NCBI RefSeq assembly: GCF_963675165.1
Contig: NC_087379.1
Span: 1-64,000 of the forward strand
Reading direction: 5' to 3'
Length of the DNA stretch: 64,000 nucleotides
DNA from: Halichondria panicea
Taxonomy: Eukaryota > Porifera > Demospongiae > Suberitida > Halichondriidae
This document shows positions 11,030 to 21,800 of this stretch, one piece after another. Position 1 is the first letter of the stretch. Every line of letters begins with the position of its first letter. Below the pieces are notes generated by a model. It was not told where the DNA came from. It saw only the letters and a program-made list of their open reading frames with translations, and did no database searches. The translations under genes were made by a program, and so were the position numbers.

Positions 11030-11243
11030 CTTCTTCCAACCGGTAGGAATCGTCTCGATAACAAAGGAATGAATGAATATGACTTTTGTTAGTTAACGAT
11101 TTTTACCATACAATTAGGGCGGGTTCGATTCTTGGGCTTGACAACTTTTATCAAAAAAACTTGCATAAATATAATTATGTTTCATCACACTAACTTTTTT
11201 TAATGTACTCAACTCAGTGCAGTAGTAAGTATATACAAGAGTT

Positions 11244-12215
11244 TTAGTCAGCTACAAGGTCGGTGTCAGCCCAGGCATTCCTGATGATGCTCTCAGCACG
11301 AGCAGAGTCAGGATGGAAGATGGAGATTGGAGCGCTAACAGGGTCAGCGTTTCCAATGTTCCCAGTGGATTGACGGGTCCCACTGCATAGCAATAGGAGT
11401 CAAGTACATTCAATATGCTGCTCATATTTCTTACTGAACAGTGTCTTTGTCATCAGCATAGAGTAGCAACTTAGAACCAAGGCAGCAGCAGAGAAACTTA
11501 GGATCTTTGCGGAACTCCAAATCCTTGAGGAACCTGAAGTCAATCAGTTGAGTCTCCACTTCTCCACAACAGTCAATGGCTGGTGGATTCTTACGCCAGC
11601 GAATGCCCTGTCCAGTCACACGCCACTCAGTGGTAGGCACACAGCACGGGCAGCAAAGCTATTGGGAAATAATTAAATGCTTGTACATCAACTTATTCTG
11701 ACGTACATGGAAGCAGAATCCTCCACACTTGTCGTGGTAGGCACAGTTGGTGACAGGAGTGGTGGCAGTCCACAGAGCCTTGCTTCTGTCTGCATCCTTC
11801 CTGTGTTTTTTAAGCAGGCGCAAGTACTCGAGAAACTTTACCCTCTCGCCAACAACCACCATTTGCATTTCCTTGAGATGTCTCTCCTGTTTACAATTAT
11901 TATACTTAACAGTAGCAATAAAAGCATATTAGTATACTCACCTCCAGCACCAGCAGTACAGCTCCAGTGACATGCTGCTCCGTGAAGACCTTAGACAAGT
12001 ATTCAAATCCAGTTGGCTTGAGATACTTTTCAATCACTTCTTGCTCACTCCATTCTATATTAATGCAAGGGGGATATACAATTATAGCTAGCTGTATATA
12101 TTGTCTAGCTAATCTCACCTAGAACAGTGTGTGGATCAAGTCCCCTAACTATATCCTCGACTTCCTTCCTTGGGGAGGTGGGCTGAGTAGTCACTGCCAA
12201 AGGATTCACAGCCAT
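11244..12215 (-). CDS. SAM-domain plus Cys-rich, bacterial-PH-like protein, paralog 1
   Basis: The ATG is at 12215 (MAVNPLAVTTQPTSPRKEVE) and the TAA at 11244 after WADTDLVAD. An N-terminal SAM domain is visible (WSEQEVIEKYLKPTGFEYLS, VTGAVLLVLEERHLKEM, GERVKFLEYLRLLKK). A basic linker (KDADRSKALW) leads to a Cys-rich block (CAYHDKCGGFCFHLCCPCC). The rest is a beta-rich segment: TTEWRVTGQGIRWRKN, DFRFLKDLEFRK, GSKLLLYADD. Its order (TEWRVT, basic strand, I/FxxLKDLE, G...LLYAD) resembles the bacterial PH (bPH_2) fold; that is my inference. The Cys cluster could bind metal or be palmitoylated. It is the first of three tandem same-strand paralogs with matching intron positions. I know no named orthologue. 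SAM domains usually make oligomers or bind partners. Confidence 0.8.
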
Positions 12216-12269
12216 GACTACAGTATTGGATACAGTGCTTGTGTAGATCTATCTGCAAGCTAGCTTGAG

Positions 12270-12426
12270 ATACGCCCCCTAAAACAGCTAGCTAAGCTGC
12301 CACACCTCGTTCTTGCACAATAAATAAACAACATGCAATGTATGGCTACACATTCAGATACGCCCCCTAAAACAGCTCAAGTAAAGTAGCTAAGCTGCCA
12401 CACCCTCGTTCTTGCACAATAAATGA
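12270..12426. repeat. Direct repeat pair upstream of paralog 1
   Basis: Two copies of a roughly 55-bp block start at about 12270 and 12357. Each runs GATACGCCCCCTAAAACAGC, then CTAAGCTGCCACACC, then CGTTCTTGCACAATAAAT. Both lie in the 5' flank of paralog 1 and could carry duplicated promoter sites. Confidence 0.7.
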
Positions 12427-12506
12427 ATATAAACTACACATTCAGTAGATCTACACTAGCTGTTCTCTATTTTCAACATTAATTGTTACTTTTGTTCTTT
12501 TGTACG

Positions 12507-13665
12507 TTAGTCAGCTACAAGGTCGATGTCAGCCCAGGCATTCCTGATGATGCTCTCAGCACGAGCAGAGTCAGGATGGAAGATGGCTATTGGAGCACTC
12601 AGTTCCGTTTGAGAAATATTAGTCCTGGTCTGCCGAGTACCACTGTGTGTATGTTGTATTTATTTGTATTTATGTTCACAATAGTTAGCTAGCAGAAACG
12701 GTTACTTACGAAACAGTGTCTTTGTCGTCAGCATAGAGTAGCAACTTTGATCCAACACAGCAGCACAGACACTTAGGATCTTTGCGGAACTCCAAATCCT
12801 TGAGGAACCTGAAGTCAATGAACTGAGTCTCCGTTTCTCCACAACAGTCAATGGAGGAGGTATTCTTACGCCAGCGAATGCCCTGTCCAGTCACACGCCA
12901 CTCAGTGGTAGGCACACAGCATGGGCAGCAAAGCTATATAGGGGAAGATAGAGTGATGTTAGATAGCATTACAATCACGATGGCCCTCAGTGCTATTCGT
13001 AGTTGATAGTTGATAGTTCCTATTTCGCAGTTGCTAGTTGGTGTAGTTCGCAGGAACTAGTAACTGTAAACTAGCAACTAGCAACTGAACTATAACTATC
13101 AACCATCAACTATCAACTATATATGAGTAGCACTTGGGGCCACCATGATATTCATACTAACCAAGAAGCAGAATCCTCCACATTTGTCATGGTAGGCACA
13201 GTTGGTGACAGGAGTGGTGGCACTCCACAGAGCCTTGCTTCTGTCTGCATCCTTCTTTTGCTTTTTAAGCAGACGCAAGTACTCGAGAAACTTAATCCTC
13301 TCTCCAACAACCAGTACATTCATCTCAACCAAGTGATCCTCCTACACATTGAAATCATGAACATTGTCTGATTAGCCACTTCCATGTTAACTCACACTCA
13401 GCGCTAACAGTACAGCTCCAGTGACGTGCTGCTCCTTAAAGGTGTTAGACAAGTAGCCAAATCCAGCTGGCTTGAGGTACTTGTCAATCACTTCTTCCTC
13501 ACTCCATTCTATCAAAAAAAGATGAGCTAAGAGCAGTCTGAGGCATTTGATAGTGAACTAACCAAGGACGGCATGAGGGTCTAGATCCTTGACGAAGGTC
13601 TCAATCTGCTTCCTCTGGGAAGTGGGCTGGATGGTCACTACTGGAGCTACTGAATCTTCAGCCAT
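12507..13665 (-). CDS. SAM-domain plus Cys-rich, bacterial-PH-like protein, paralog 2
   Basis: Starts MAEDSVAPVVTIQPTSQRK at 13665 and ends WADIDLVAD then TAA at 12507. The layout is the same as its neighbours. The SAM domain reads WSEEEVIDKYLKPAGFGYLS, then VTGAVLLALSEDHLVEM and GERIKFLEYLRLLKKQ. The Cys block is CAYHDKCGGFCFLLCCPCC. The C-terminal part reads TTEWRVTGQGIRWRKN, DFRFLKDLEFRK and GSKLLLYADDKDTV. The C-terminal half is nearly identical to paralog 1 while the N-terminus and linkers differ, pointing to recent duplication or gene conversion of the 3' exons. An intron holds the foldback element at 12969-13152. The 5' flank has an NRF1-like TGCGCATGCG at 13726-13735. Confidence 0.8.
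12969..13152. repeat. Foldback element in an intron of paralog 2
   Basis: The ends are inverted repeats of about 40 bp: a left end reading ATCACGATGGCCC, then CAGTGCTATTCGTAGTTGATAG, matches the reverse complement of the right end (GAGTAGCACTTGGGGCCACC, then ATGAT). The inner part holds runs of TAGTTGATAG-type units facing their complements. It is non-coding and resembles a MITE or foldback element. Confidence 0.7.
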
Positions 13666-13725
13666 TGCTAATTATTAATTTTGCTTGCAGCAGTTCGAGA
13701 TCCGCCCACAAAAGTTAGTGTAATG

Positions 13726-13735
13726 TGCGCATGCG
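13726..13735. promoter_or_regulatory. NRF1-like site upstream of SAM paralog 2
   Basis: TGCGCATGCG lies about 60 bp upstream of the paralog 2 start codon. It closely matches the NRF1 palindrome also seen at 3067-3076. Paralog 3 has a weaker version, TGCGCATGTGCA, at 15694-15705. Confidence 0.4.
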
Positions 13736-13906
13736 TAAAACTGCCACACCCAAAACAAAAACTGATGACGCATAATGATTACATTTGTACTCTTTTACAG
13801 CCGCCCTCAATTCATAGTCCAAAATTAATTATGAGCAGAAATGATTCACACATACAATCTAATGTTTCTATATATCTCAGCAATTCTCTGATGCATAATT
13901 AGAGTA

Positions 13907-15557
13907 TTAGTCAGCCACCAACTGCGTGTCAGCCCAGGCGTTCCTGATGAGGCTCTCAGCTCGTGCTGCCTCAGGGTGGAAGATGGAGATGGGCTCGTGT
14001 GTCTCTGTCTGAGCCACGTTGGAAGCCGTCTGGCGGGTACCACTGCACACAGGGAGGGAGGGGGGACAGGTTAATTGCTGGTATAGCTATGGTTAAAATG
14101 ATCTAACACAGCAGGAATGGTGGCAAGGGTGGATAGACTGGTTATCAACTATCACAACATCACTTAGTTACCTGACAGAGTCTTTGTCATCAGCATAGAC
14201 GAGCAGCTCAGAGCCAACACAGCAGCACAAGAACTTGGGCTGCTTTCGAATCTCCAAATCCTTGAGGAACCTGAAGTCCACAAATTGAGTCTCCACTTCT
14301 CCACAGCAGTCAATGGAGGAGGTGTTCTTACGCCAGCGAATGCCCTGTCCAGTCACACGCCATTCAGTGGTAGGCACACAGCACGTGCACAAAACCTGGA
14401 GAGAAGAGGGGGCAATCAATAGATGCTCTGGTGCTGACAAGCTTACTGGGGATAATCATATGCCAAGGAAGTAAATAACAGGCAGTTACTCACATGGAAG
14501 CAGAAGCCCAGGCAGTTCTGGTGATAGGCACAGTTCTTGACAGGTGTGACGCCAGTCCACAGAGCCTTGCTTCTGTCTGCATCTCGTTTGTGCTTCTTGA
14601 GGAGCTTAAGGTACTCCAGGAAGATGATACGATCTCCAATCACCATCACCTTCAACTCTTGGAGGTGAGGCTCCTAGGAGAGAGAAGCATTGTATGTCAG
14701 TAATGATATTGCTACCGTGGAATTGTAACCATGGAGTTAATGTTTCCATGGAACAATACTCTTATTACCACTATTGTGGGTTCTGTTTTTAAGATCCACA
14801 CCCAAACAAGTTAATCATACGTTCCCATAGTTCCCATGACACTTCATTGAGGAATGTATAATTGCTAAGACATACAGAGCTGGCAATGCTATTCAAAGAA
14901 GACACTGATTACTCATTCAATAAGAATATCACACCACGTCACTACACACACACCTCATACCAGCACGGTTCACACCACCCACACACCTCACACTACACAC
15001 ATACTAGCACACTTCACACCACCCACACACCTCACACTACGCACATACTAGCACACTTCACATCACCCACACACCTCACACTACGCACATACTAGCACAC
15101 TTCATACCACCCACACACCTCATACTACGCACATACTAGCACACTTCACACTACGCACACCTCACCACGCACAAGCATACCTCACACCACCCACACACTA
15201 CGCACACACTTCACACTACACACACACCTCACACCACCCACACACTACACACGCACCTCGAGCGCTAGTAGGACTGCCCCATTGATGTGCTGCTCAGAGA
15301 AAACTTTGGCCAAATGTTCAAAACCAGTTGGTTTGAGATATTTCTCCACCACATCTGATTCACTCCATTCTGCAGACCAGAGAAATGACTATCAACACAC
15401 ATTGGCTGGTAAACAGTGAATTCATTGCATTGAGCTGAGGCATGCATGAATATTGACACTCACCAACCACACTGTTTGGGTCCAGATCCCTCACAAACGA
15501 TTCCACTTCCTTTCGGCGGGACTGGGGTTGAGTGGTGATAGCAGTCTCCTCGGCCAT
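13907..15557 (-). CDS. SAM-domain plus Cys-rich, bacterial-PH-like protein, paralog 3
   Basis: Starts MAEETAITTQPQSRRKEVE at 15557 and ends WADTQLVAD, TAA at 13907. The SAM domain reads WSESDVVEKYLKPTGFEHLA, INGAVLLALEEPHLQEL, GDRIIFLEYLKLLKKHK. The Cys block is altered to CAYHQNCLGFCFHVLCTCC, so one C-C pair of the other copies has changed context. The C-terminal segment keeps TTEWRVTGQGIRWRKN, DFRFLKDLEIRK and GSELLVYADDKDSV. It is the most diverged of the three and probably the oldest branch. Introns fall at the same places as in the other copies, and the one at about 14675-15258 is swollen by a CA-rich minisatellite. Function is unknown; see paralog 1 for the domain argument. Confidence 0.8.
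14935..15258. repeat. CA-rich minisatellite in an intron of SAM paralog 3
   Basis: A degenerate tandem array of units such as CACACCACCCACACACCTCA followed by CACTACGCACATACTAGCAC. About six to eight imperfect copies are present. Open frames across it are low-complexity and not genes. Confidence 0.8.
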
Positions 15558-15889
15558 GGCTACTCTAAACTTCTAACTGCTTGGAAATGGTAGATTGAGT
15601 AGAAGCATACGGTAGAAGTAGACTAAATACGTACTTTAATACTTGTGGTGGAATGCATGTGGTGAAATTGATGAGCCACACCTGATAATAGTTTGCGCAT
15701 GTGCAAAACTAGCCTCGATTCCCTTTAGCGGCCTATAATTGAGGCGTGTGCAAAATCAATTAATGACAGGAAGTAAATTTATTTTCCTGTCAATGAAGTT
15801 TAGTGTTACAAAATGGCTGTTGCAATGCCAGCATTTCTTTGAACAGAAGGTGAAAGCTTATCGTACCTCAAGACCATAGAAAGCATGCA
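15558..15889. promoter_or_regulatory. Divergent spacer, SAM paralog 3 and ankyrin kinase gene
   Basis: This 332-bp spacer lies between divergent starts. It contains the NRF1-like TGCGCATGTGCA at 15694-15705 and the short inverted words ACAGGAAGTAAATT and AATTTACTTCCTGT around 15765-15800. ACAGGAAGT also fits an ETS-type core. No gene is seen in it. Confidence 0.4.
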
Positions 15890-18800
15890 ATGGCATTGAT
15901 ATCAACATCTACCAAGAACCTGATGAATGAGTACCACCGCCTGGCTGCAGACACTTTACTGGGACAGAGGTGTGTGCATGCTGTGCTGAGGGGACGTGTA
16001 CTGTGCATGCATTGTGTAGGAGGTTACACTGTATCCCTGTATCCCTGTATTACTAGATACACTTGCAGGAGAGGTTATCATAGCCAGCAACTCAACCATA
16101 GATAGATAGATAAAGGGAAGGCATTAATGGTGGTGAGACCTGGTGCGATGACTAACTATGTGTGTGTGAATTGGCTTTGTGCTAACAAGTGCTATAATAT
16201 GGTATCTTTATTATGCACATATTAATACCTTCACCTACACAGACACAGTCATCTGAGTGAAGCACTGCTGTCTGCTGCAGAGGTGAGCAGCCCCTCCCCC
16301 CTTCACCAGCCACGCCCCCTCACTGCTAACATTCATAGCAGACACTGTTTATTTATCCCAGAGCAATATAATGCCCTGCATGCCCGCACGTCATGAATAC
16401 AAGCCCCAGAGCTGTGTTTCCGTGTGTGGTTGTCTTAGATACAATGCTATGTTGTTCTCACAGTTAATAATTAATGCTTTGCAAGCATACCAATAATATT
16501 GCTTTGTAAGCAACAGTTTGTCTGTATATTCTATCCCATACCCTCTCCCTGCAGGATGGACAGTATGATCGGCTCCAGACCCTACTGAGTGACCCCCATG
16601 CATCGCTGGATGCTCGCTGCCCCCTCACAGGGGACACTCCACTCATAGCGGCAGCACGTAATGGCCATGAGAGAGTGGTCCAGCTACTGGTGGAGATGGG
16701 GGCAGACCTCACTCTCAGCAATGACCTGGAGGAGAGTGCCCTGGAGGTGGCCTCTGCCAAGCTCAGGAAAATCATGCTCAGTGAGTTGTGGTAGCAGTCT
16801 GTCTGAAAGTGTTATGCAAGTGTACTCTCTTGTAACTAGTTGAGGTAAACCATTAACTCTGTTAATGGTTTGTTTCCTCTGTGTTTGTGCACAGGCTCTA
16901 TTGACCATGATGGTCGTACAATGTCCAATGCTCAAGCTCTACTCCAGAATGCATGGCTAGGAGATGCAGTCTCTGTCAAGAAACACCTGGTAATCCCCAC
17001 ACCCTTCCCACACACACCTCACACACACCTTCACACTTCACACCTCTCACACCATCACACCTCTCACATCCACACACCCACACAGTCATCAGGGAACCAT
17101 TACCTGGATGTCAACTGCAGCAACAACGATGGAATGACTCCGCTATTACTAGTCACACGAGACATAAACCTGTTTGACAGCATTCAAGCTGCCATGGAAA
17201 CAAACTACAACCCAGTCAATGTTGTGCAAGACCTCATCGACAATCATGCGTATGTTCTGATCATGGTAGATCATGCCCTCCAATGACTATTCCCCTGCAG
17301 TGATATCAGCCACTGTGATCCCAAGGGTAGAAGTGTCCTCCATTTTGTGGCCACCTCCGAAGGTGTTCATGCCAGGAAGATGGTCTCTCTCCTCATGAGG
17401 ACTGGGTCAAAAGTTGGTCAGTTAGTAAATGCTTTCTTTCCCACTAGTTATTGACAATTCTCTGCCTTCTCTCCTGTAGACTCTCTGGACCATCAGTTGA
17501 ACTCACCTCTTCATATTGCCTCAGGGAAGGGTCATACATCCATCATCATAGCGCTGGTGGAGGAGGGTGGGGCTGACGTGAACAGTAAGGGAGGAGAGAG
17601 GAACGACACACCTCTCATGCTCACTGTAAGCTCAGCCAGTACTGTAGCTCCTCTGTACTGCATGCTCTCTGGTAGTTAGTGCTTAGCCATAAGGCTATAA
17701 TATTATAGTACAATAAAATACATTTGCAATGGGCTAGGATTGGCCGGGGGAATATCTTGTGTACTACCTTAGCCCTGTACTGAGTATTGACTGCTGTACT
17801 CTGCACTAGTGTATATACTAGCAGCTGATGGTTACCCCGGCCCTTGTGTGTGCAGGCACGTGCTGGACACAGCGAGGCTGCTCGCTATCTACTAGCCAAG
17901 GGGGCGGATGTAACGGCTGTGGATGACAATGGTGACTCGGCCCTCACCGTGGCAACCACTCATAGCATGGTCTCACTACTCAAAGGTATTTGTGATAGTG
18001 CGAATTGAGCTAATTTATTTATAAAGACGGTGTTAATGGATGCCAACTTCACATGATTCCAATTTACAGCTTGTGATTATTTGACTACAAGTTAGCAATT
18101 TATGTGCAAATGATAGAGGACCATGCATACGGTCCTGTGTTTACTGTATAGTTTGTTGTCCAAATTAATTATGCCTCGAGGCGTAGCCGCACGAGGGATA
18201 CGGTAAAGCTGACTGTGTGTGTGTGTGTCTGTGTCTGTGTGTCTGTGTGTCTGTTCCAGCTGTAACTGCTCAACGGTTGCAATGCGACGAAAACTAACAG
18301 CTTCTATACGCTTCTAGCCACGTTCTCTTGGATTTTCATTCGTGGATTAGCAAACTAAAGCTTCTTTCTCGAGTTATGGCTAGTTTGACTCACATTAAAG
18401 GCTGTTGCAGTCTCTTCAGAATCTTTCATAGCATCATCTGTCCGCACAAACTTTCTATTCAACATATGAGTTAGCCTTGCACTAAAGCGCTAGCTTTTTG
18501 TTAGCTACAAGACTCAGAAAATACCTGTTAAAACAGCTAGCTAGCAGTAGCCATTTGTGAAATTGATCTCTTTGGACACACCCTTTAATTATTCCTATGG
18601 ATGTAATGCGCATGCGCGCTCATTCCCCAGATCCAGATCCTCCTGGCAGAATCATATTTTTCTTGAGGGCCTGGTAAGCCACAAAACACTACTATAGATA
18701 ACAATATGTATGTACACAAGTCTTTTCTTCTTAAATATTATAATTATACACTGCATGAACTACAGATCCAATTTTCTTCTTTCTTGAGGTCCTGGTATTA

Positions 18801-21800
18801 AAGCCACATAATACAACAATAGATGCATGTAATAAGTCTTTTCTTCTCAGTGACTTTATATAGATAAGCTAACTTTATGAAATAGTTATGCACTTCCGCT
18901 TATAATTAATTGAAAACAAAATCTTCTTCTTTGTTGCTTCCTAGATCCTTGAGGTCCTGGTATAAGCAGCCACAAAACACAACAATGATACCATAATTAT
19001 ACAATTGCAAGTCAGTTTTAGACAGATTATTTTATACACTTTTTCCTCTTCTATACTTTCTCTTCTATACTTTTGAGCGAAAGCAAATCATGGCGAGAGG
19101 CATTAGCACAGCGCCAGCTTGAACACTAGTTGACCCTGTTATAATTATAATTGTAAATATTCGTATACAGTGACGTAGAACATGTTGTGGTAGAATTATT
19201 TCGCAATTTTAATTTTCGAATTATGCATTCGCTCTGCAATACAAAAAATCCGCCACCAATGAAAATAACTCACTATACGGTAGTTAAAATGATTTACCTA
19301 ACCACACCCCCTTACAGAGGCGTGGATTGAGCAGACTACTACGAGTAAGAGTGAAGGGAACATGCTCTCTAGTGACGATGCTGAGTCAGCACAATCCCCT
19401 CCCATCACTGCTCCTGAGTCACCACAGTCGCTTAGCAACCGCTCGTTCTTCCTCACTGACCAAAGACTGAGTCAATCGTTCACTGAACCATTGACAGTCA
19501 CCACCCACGTCATGAGTGGACACGAGGAGCAGTCTCCTGATCATGGTACGTGGGCATGTGTCCAGAGGAGGGCCTTTTAGTGAAGTATTATTTTTAGCAA
19601 TTAGCTTCCTGATGCATTTGTTGCTGAGTATTTATTATTGTTATAATTATGTTTGTACTCCCTCCTACAGGTTCTTGTTTGACCCCGCGACCTTTGAGGG
19701 TGAGTGGGACAAGCACTGAAGGTGACGATGAGCTGGATGGTAGTGATGACATCACCACCAGTCCACCAATCAAACAAAGCCCTCAACGCCACACCAAACG
19801 TCACTCTGTGGACACTCCTAAAGCTTCAGTTGAGCCGCTAGAAGCAGATCTGAAATCTCGATCACTGCCTCGCAATCTGTTCACTGCTCTTAGTCGAGTT
19901 TCCGAGGTGAAAGGTCAAGAGACGTCTACTAGACGAGGAAGTAAAGGGAGAATAAAGGACGAAAAGAAGTTGAAACAAAGTGGTAAAAAGGGAGACAAAA
20001 AACGACCATTAAAACTACCGCTATCCCACGATCAACAAGACAAGAGTTCACTGTTTCTACCGAATGTGCTATCTAAGCAGATCAGCTCTCCACACAGTCC
20101 ACGACCCTCACACACGTCACACCCACCCCCCTCCGATAATAAGCTACCACTGTTAAACAATATGCAAGCTGTAGCAATGGTTGCCGTGGATACTGAACAG
20201 GAACGATTTAGAGTACAGAACTTTGGAGAAGGTTCTCCCAACAAGACAAGGAAACGTGCTGTCCAACCCAAGGCCATCGGGAGGTCAAAGTCCATGCAAC
20301 CTGTTAAGTAAGTGTTACGTACATGCATGTATGTATATATACAAGTTCTGATTAGTCGGTAGTTATCTTTGAGAGCCTGTAATTTGTTAAGAGGCATAAT
20401 AATATAATTATAGCCTTCCATTTTTTACCATAGTTCTGCTGTTCAACTTTTGGTACATATGTAGCAAGTTGCTTAACTGTTGTCTCCTGTGTGCAGGTTG
20501 TCGGAGTTTTCTCTAGGTGTGGGTGGTGTGGGCGGTGGTGTGGGTGGTGGTGTGGGTGGTGGTGGTGGGCATAGGAGGGGCAGTCACGAGGGATCATTCC
20601 ATCTATTCAGGAAGTCTGACCCCACACCACCCTCCAAGGTACACACACACACACAGTGTATATCGTACGTATAATAATTTTAGTGGGTTATTTTTGTATT
20701 GTGGAAAGTTTCGTATTATAGATCATCAAAAATTAACTGAGAAACTATTCTATCCTGAGCTAGCTGCACGAGTATTGCCTGGGTAGTTTATACGAAGTTT
20801 TGTACCAACAAAAAAATTATTGCATAATGTCAGTTGATCAGCCATTAAACATATCTCCTCACACAGGCAACCTTCCTGCCTAATGTGATCACTCCTCAGT
20901 TACACGGACTGTTCACTGGATCATGTGAGGGGACTAGGGGAATTCCCCAGTACGGCCAGTACCGACAAAAGGGGCGTGGCAGACTCGTACCATTGACCAA
21001 TAAAAAGTCCTCACCCGTACAACAGCCGTCAAGTCCCCTCTCCATGGTAACCGAGAGAACTGCCGAGTCAGCAGAACCAACAAACAGCACAACTGAACTA
21101 CACAACAGTCAAGACGACTCCAATAACAGCACTTTAAAGGCTTCCGTGTCGGGTTCAGAGTTCGATGTGGACAGTCTAGAAAAGAGTCGCAATATTCCAG
21201 CTGAACCGCCAGTTGCCCCCATCCCAACCCCCACTATACTCTCGCCATTAGAGGCACAGGTGCTTAACTTGTTCCCGCCCACTCCTGGTACCGCCCACCA
21301 CCAATCAAACCTCGTTATCAACTACGCTCGTCAGGAGGGGAACGTCCCTCTCTCCCCTATATGGAATAGAGTACCAAGCACTGACGTCGATAGCAGTAGC
21401 AATAGTGAGTTCATCACCTCGTACATTGGTCAGAGCACCACCCCCTCACCACGCGAGCACGAAGTGTATGGTGTAAAGCGTGTGGGGGCGGATAGTGGGC
21501 AGGGAGAGTCGTCGTCGGGGGAGGAGGGGAGGAGTGAGGGAAGTGATGACACTGATAGCTCAGAGGAGGTACGTCTTTATATAATGATTGATTGATAGTC
21601 GATTGTTTGGGGACTGTTTCAGCTGCCATAACTTGAATTCTGTGGATCCAAAGTCAAAATTTTTATTGAAAAATACCTTTCAAATGGTGTCATAAAAGTT
21701 GATATGAGAAATAAAAGTATTTGCCAATTTGGCCGTACCATGGATCCCATGGTCCGAGGCCAAAAAATCAAATTATGGCTCAGCTGAAATTTTGGATTGC

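Noticed and set aside
11118-11145. GGTTCGATTC resembling a tRNA T-arm
   Set aside because: The flanking bases do not make the 5-bp stem and no other tRNA parts are present.
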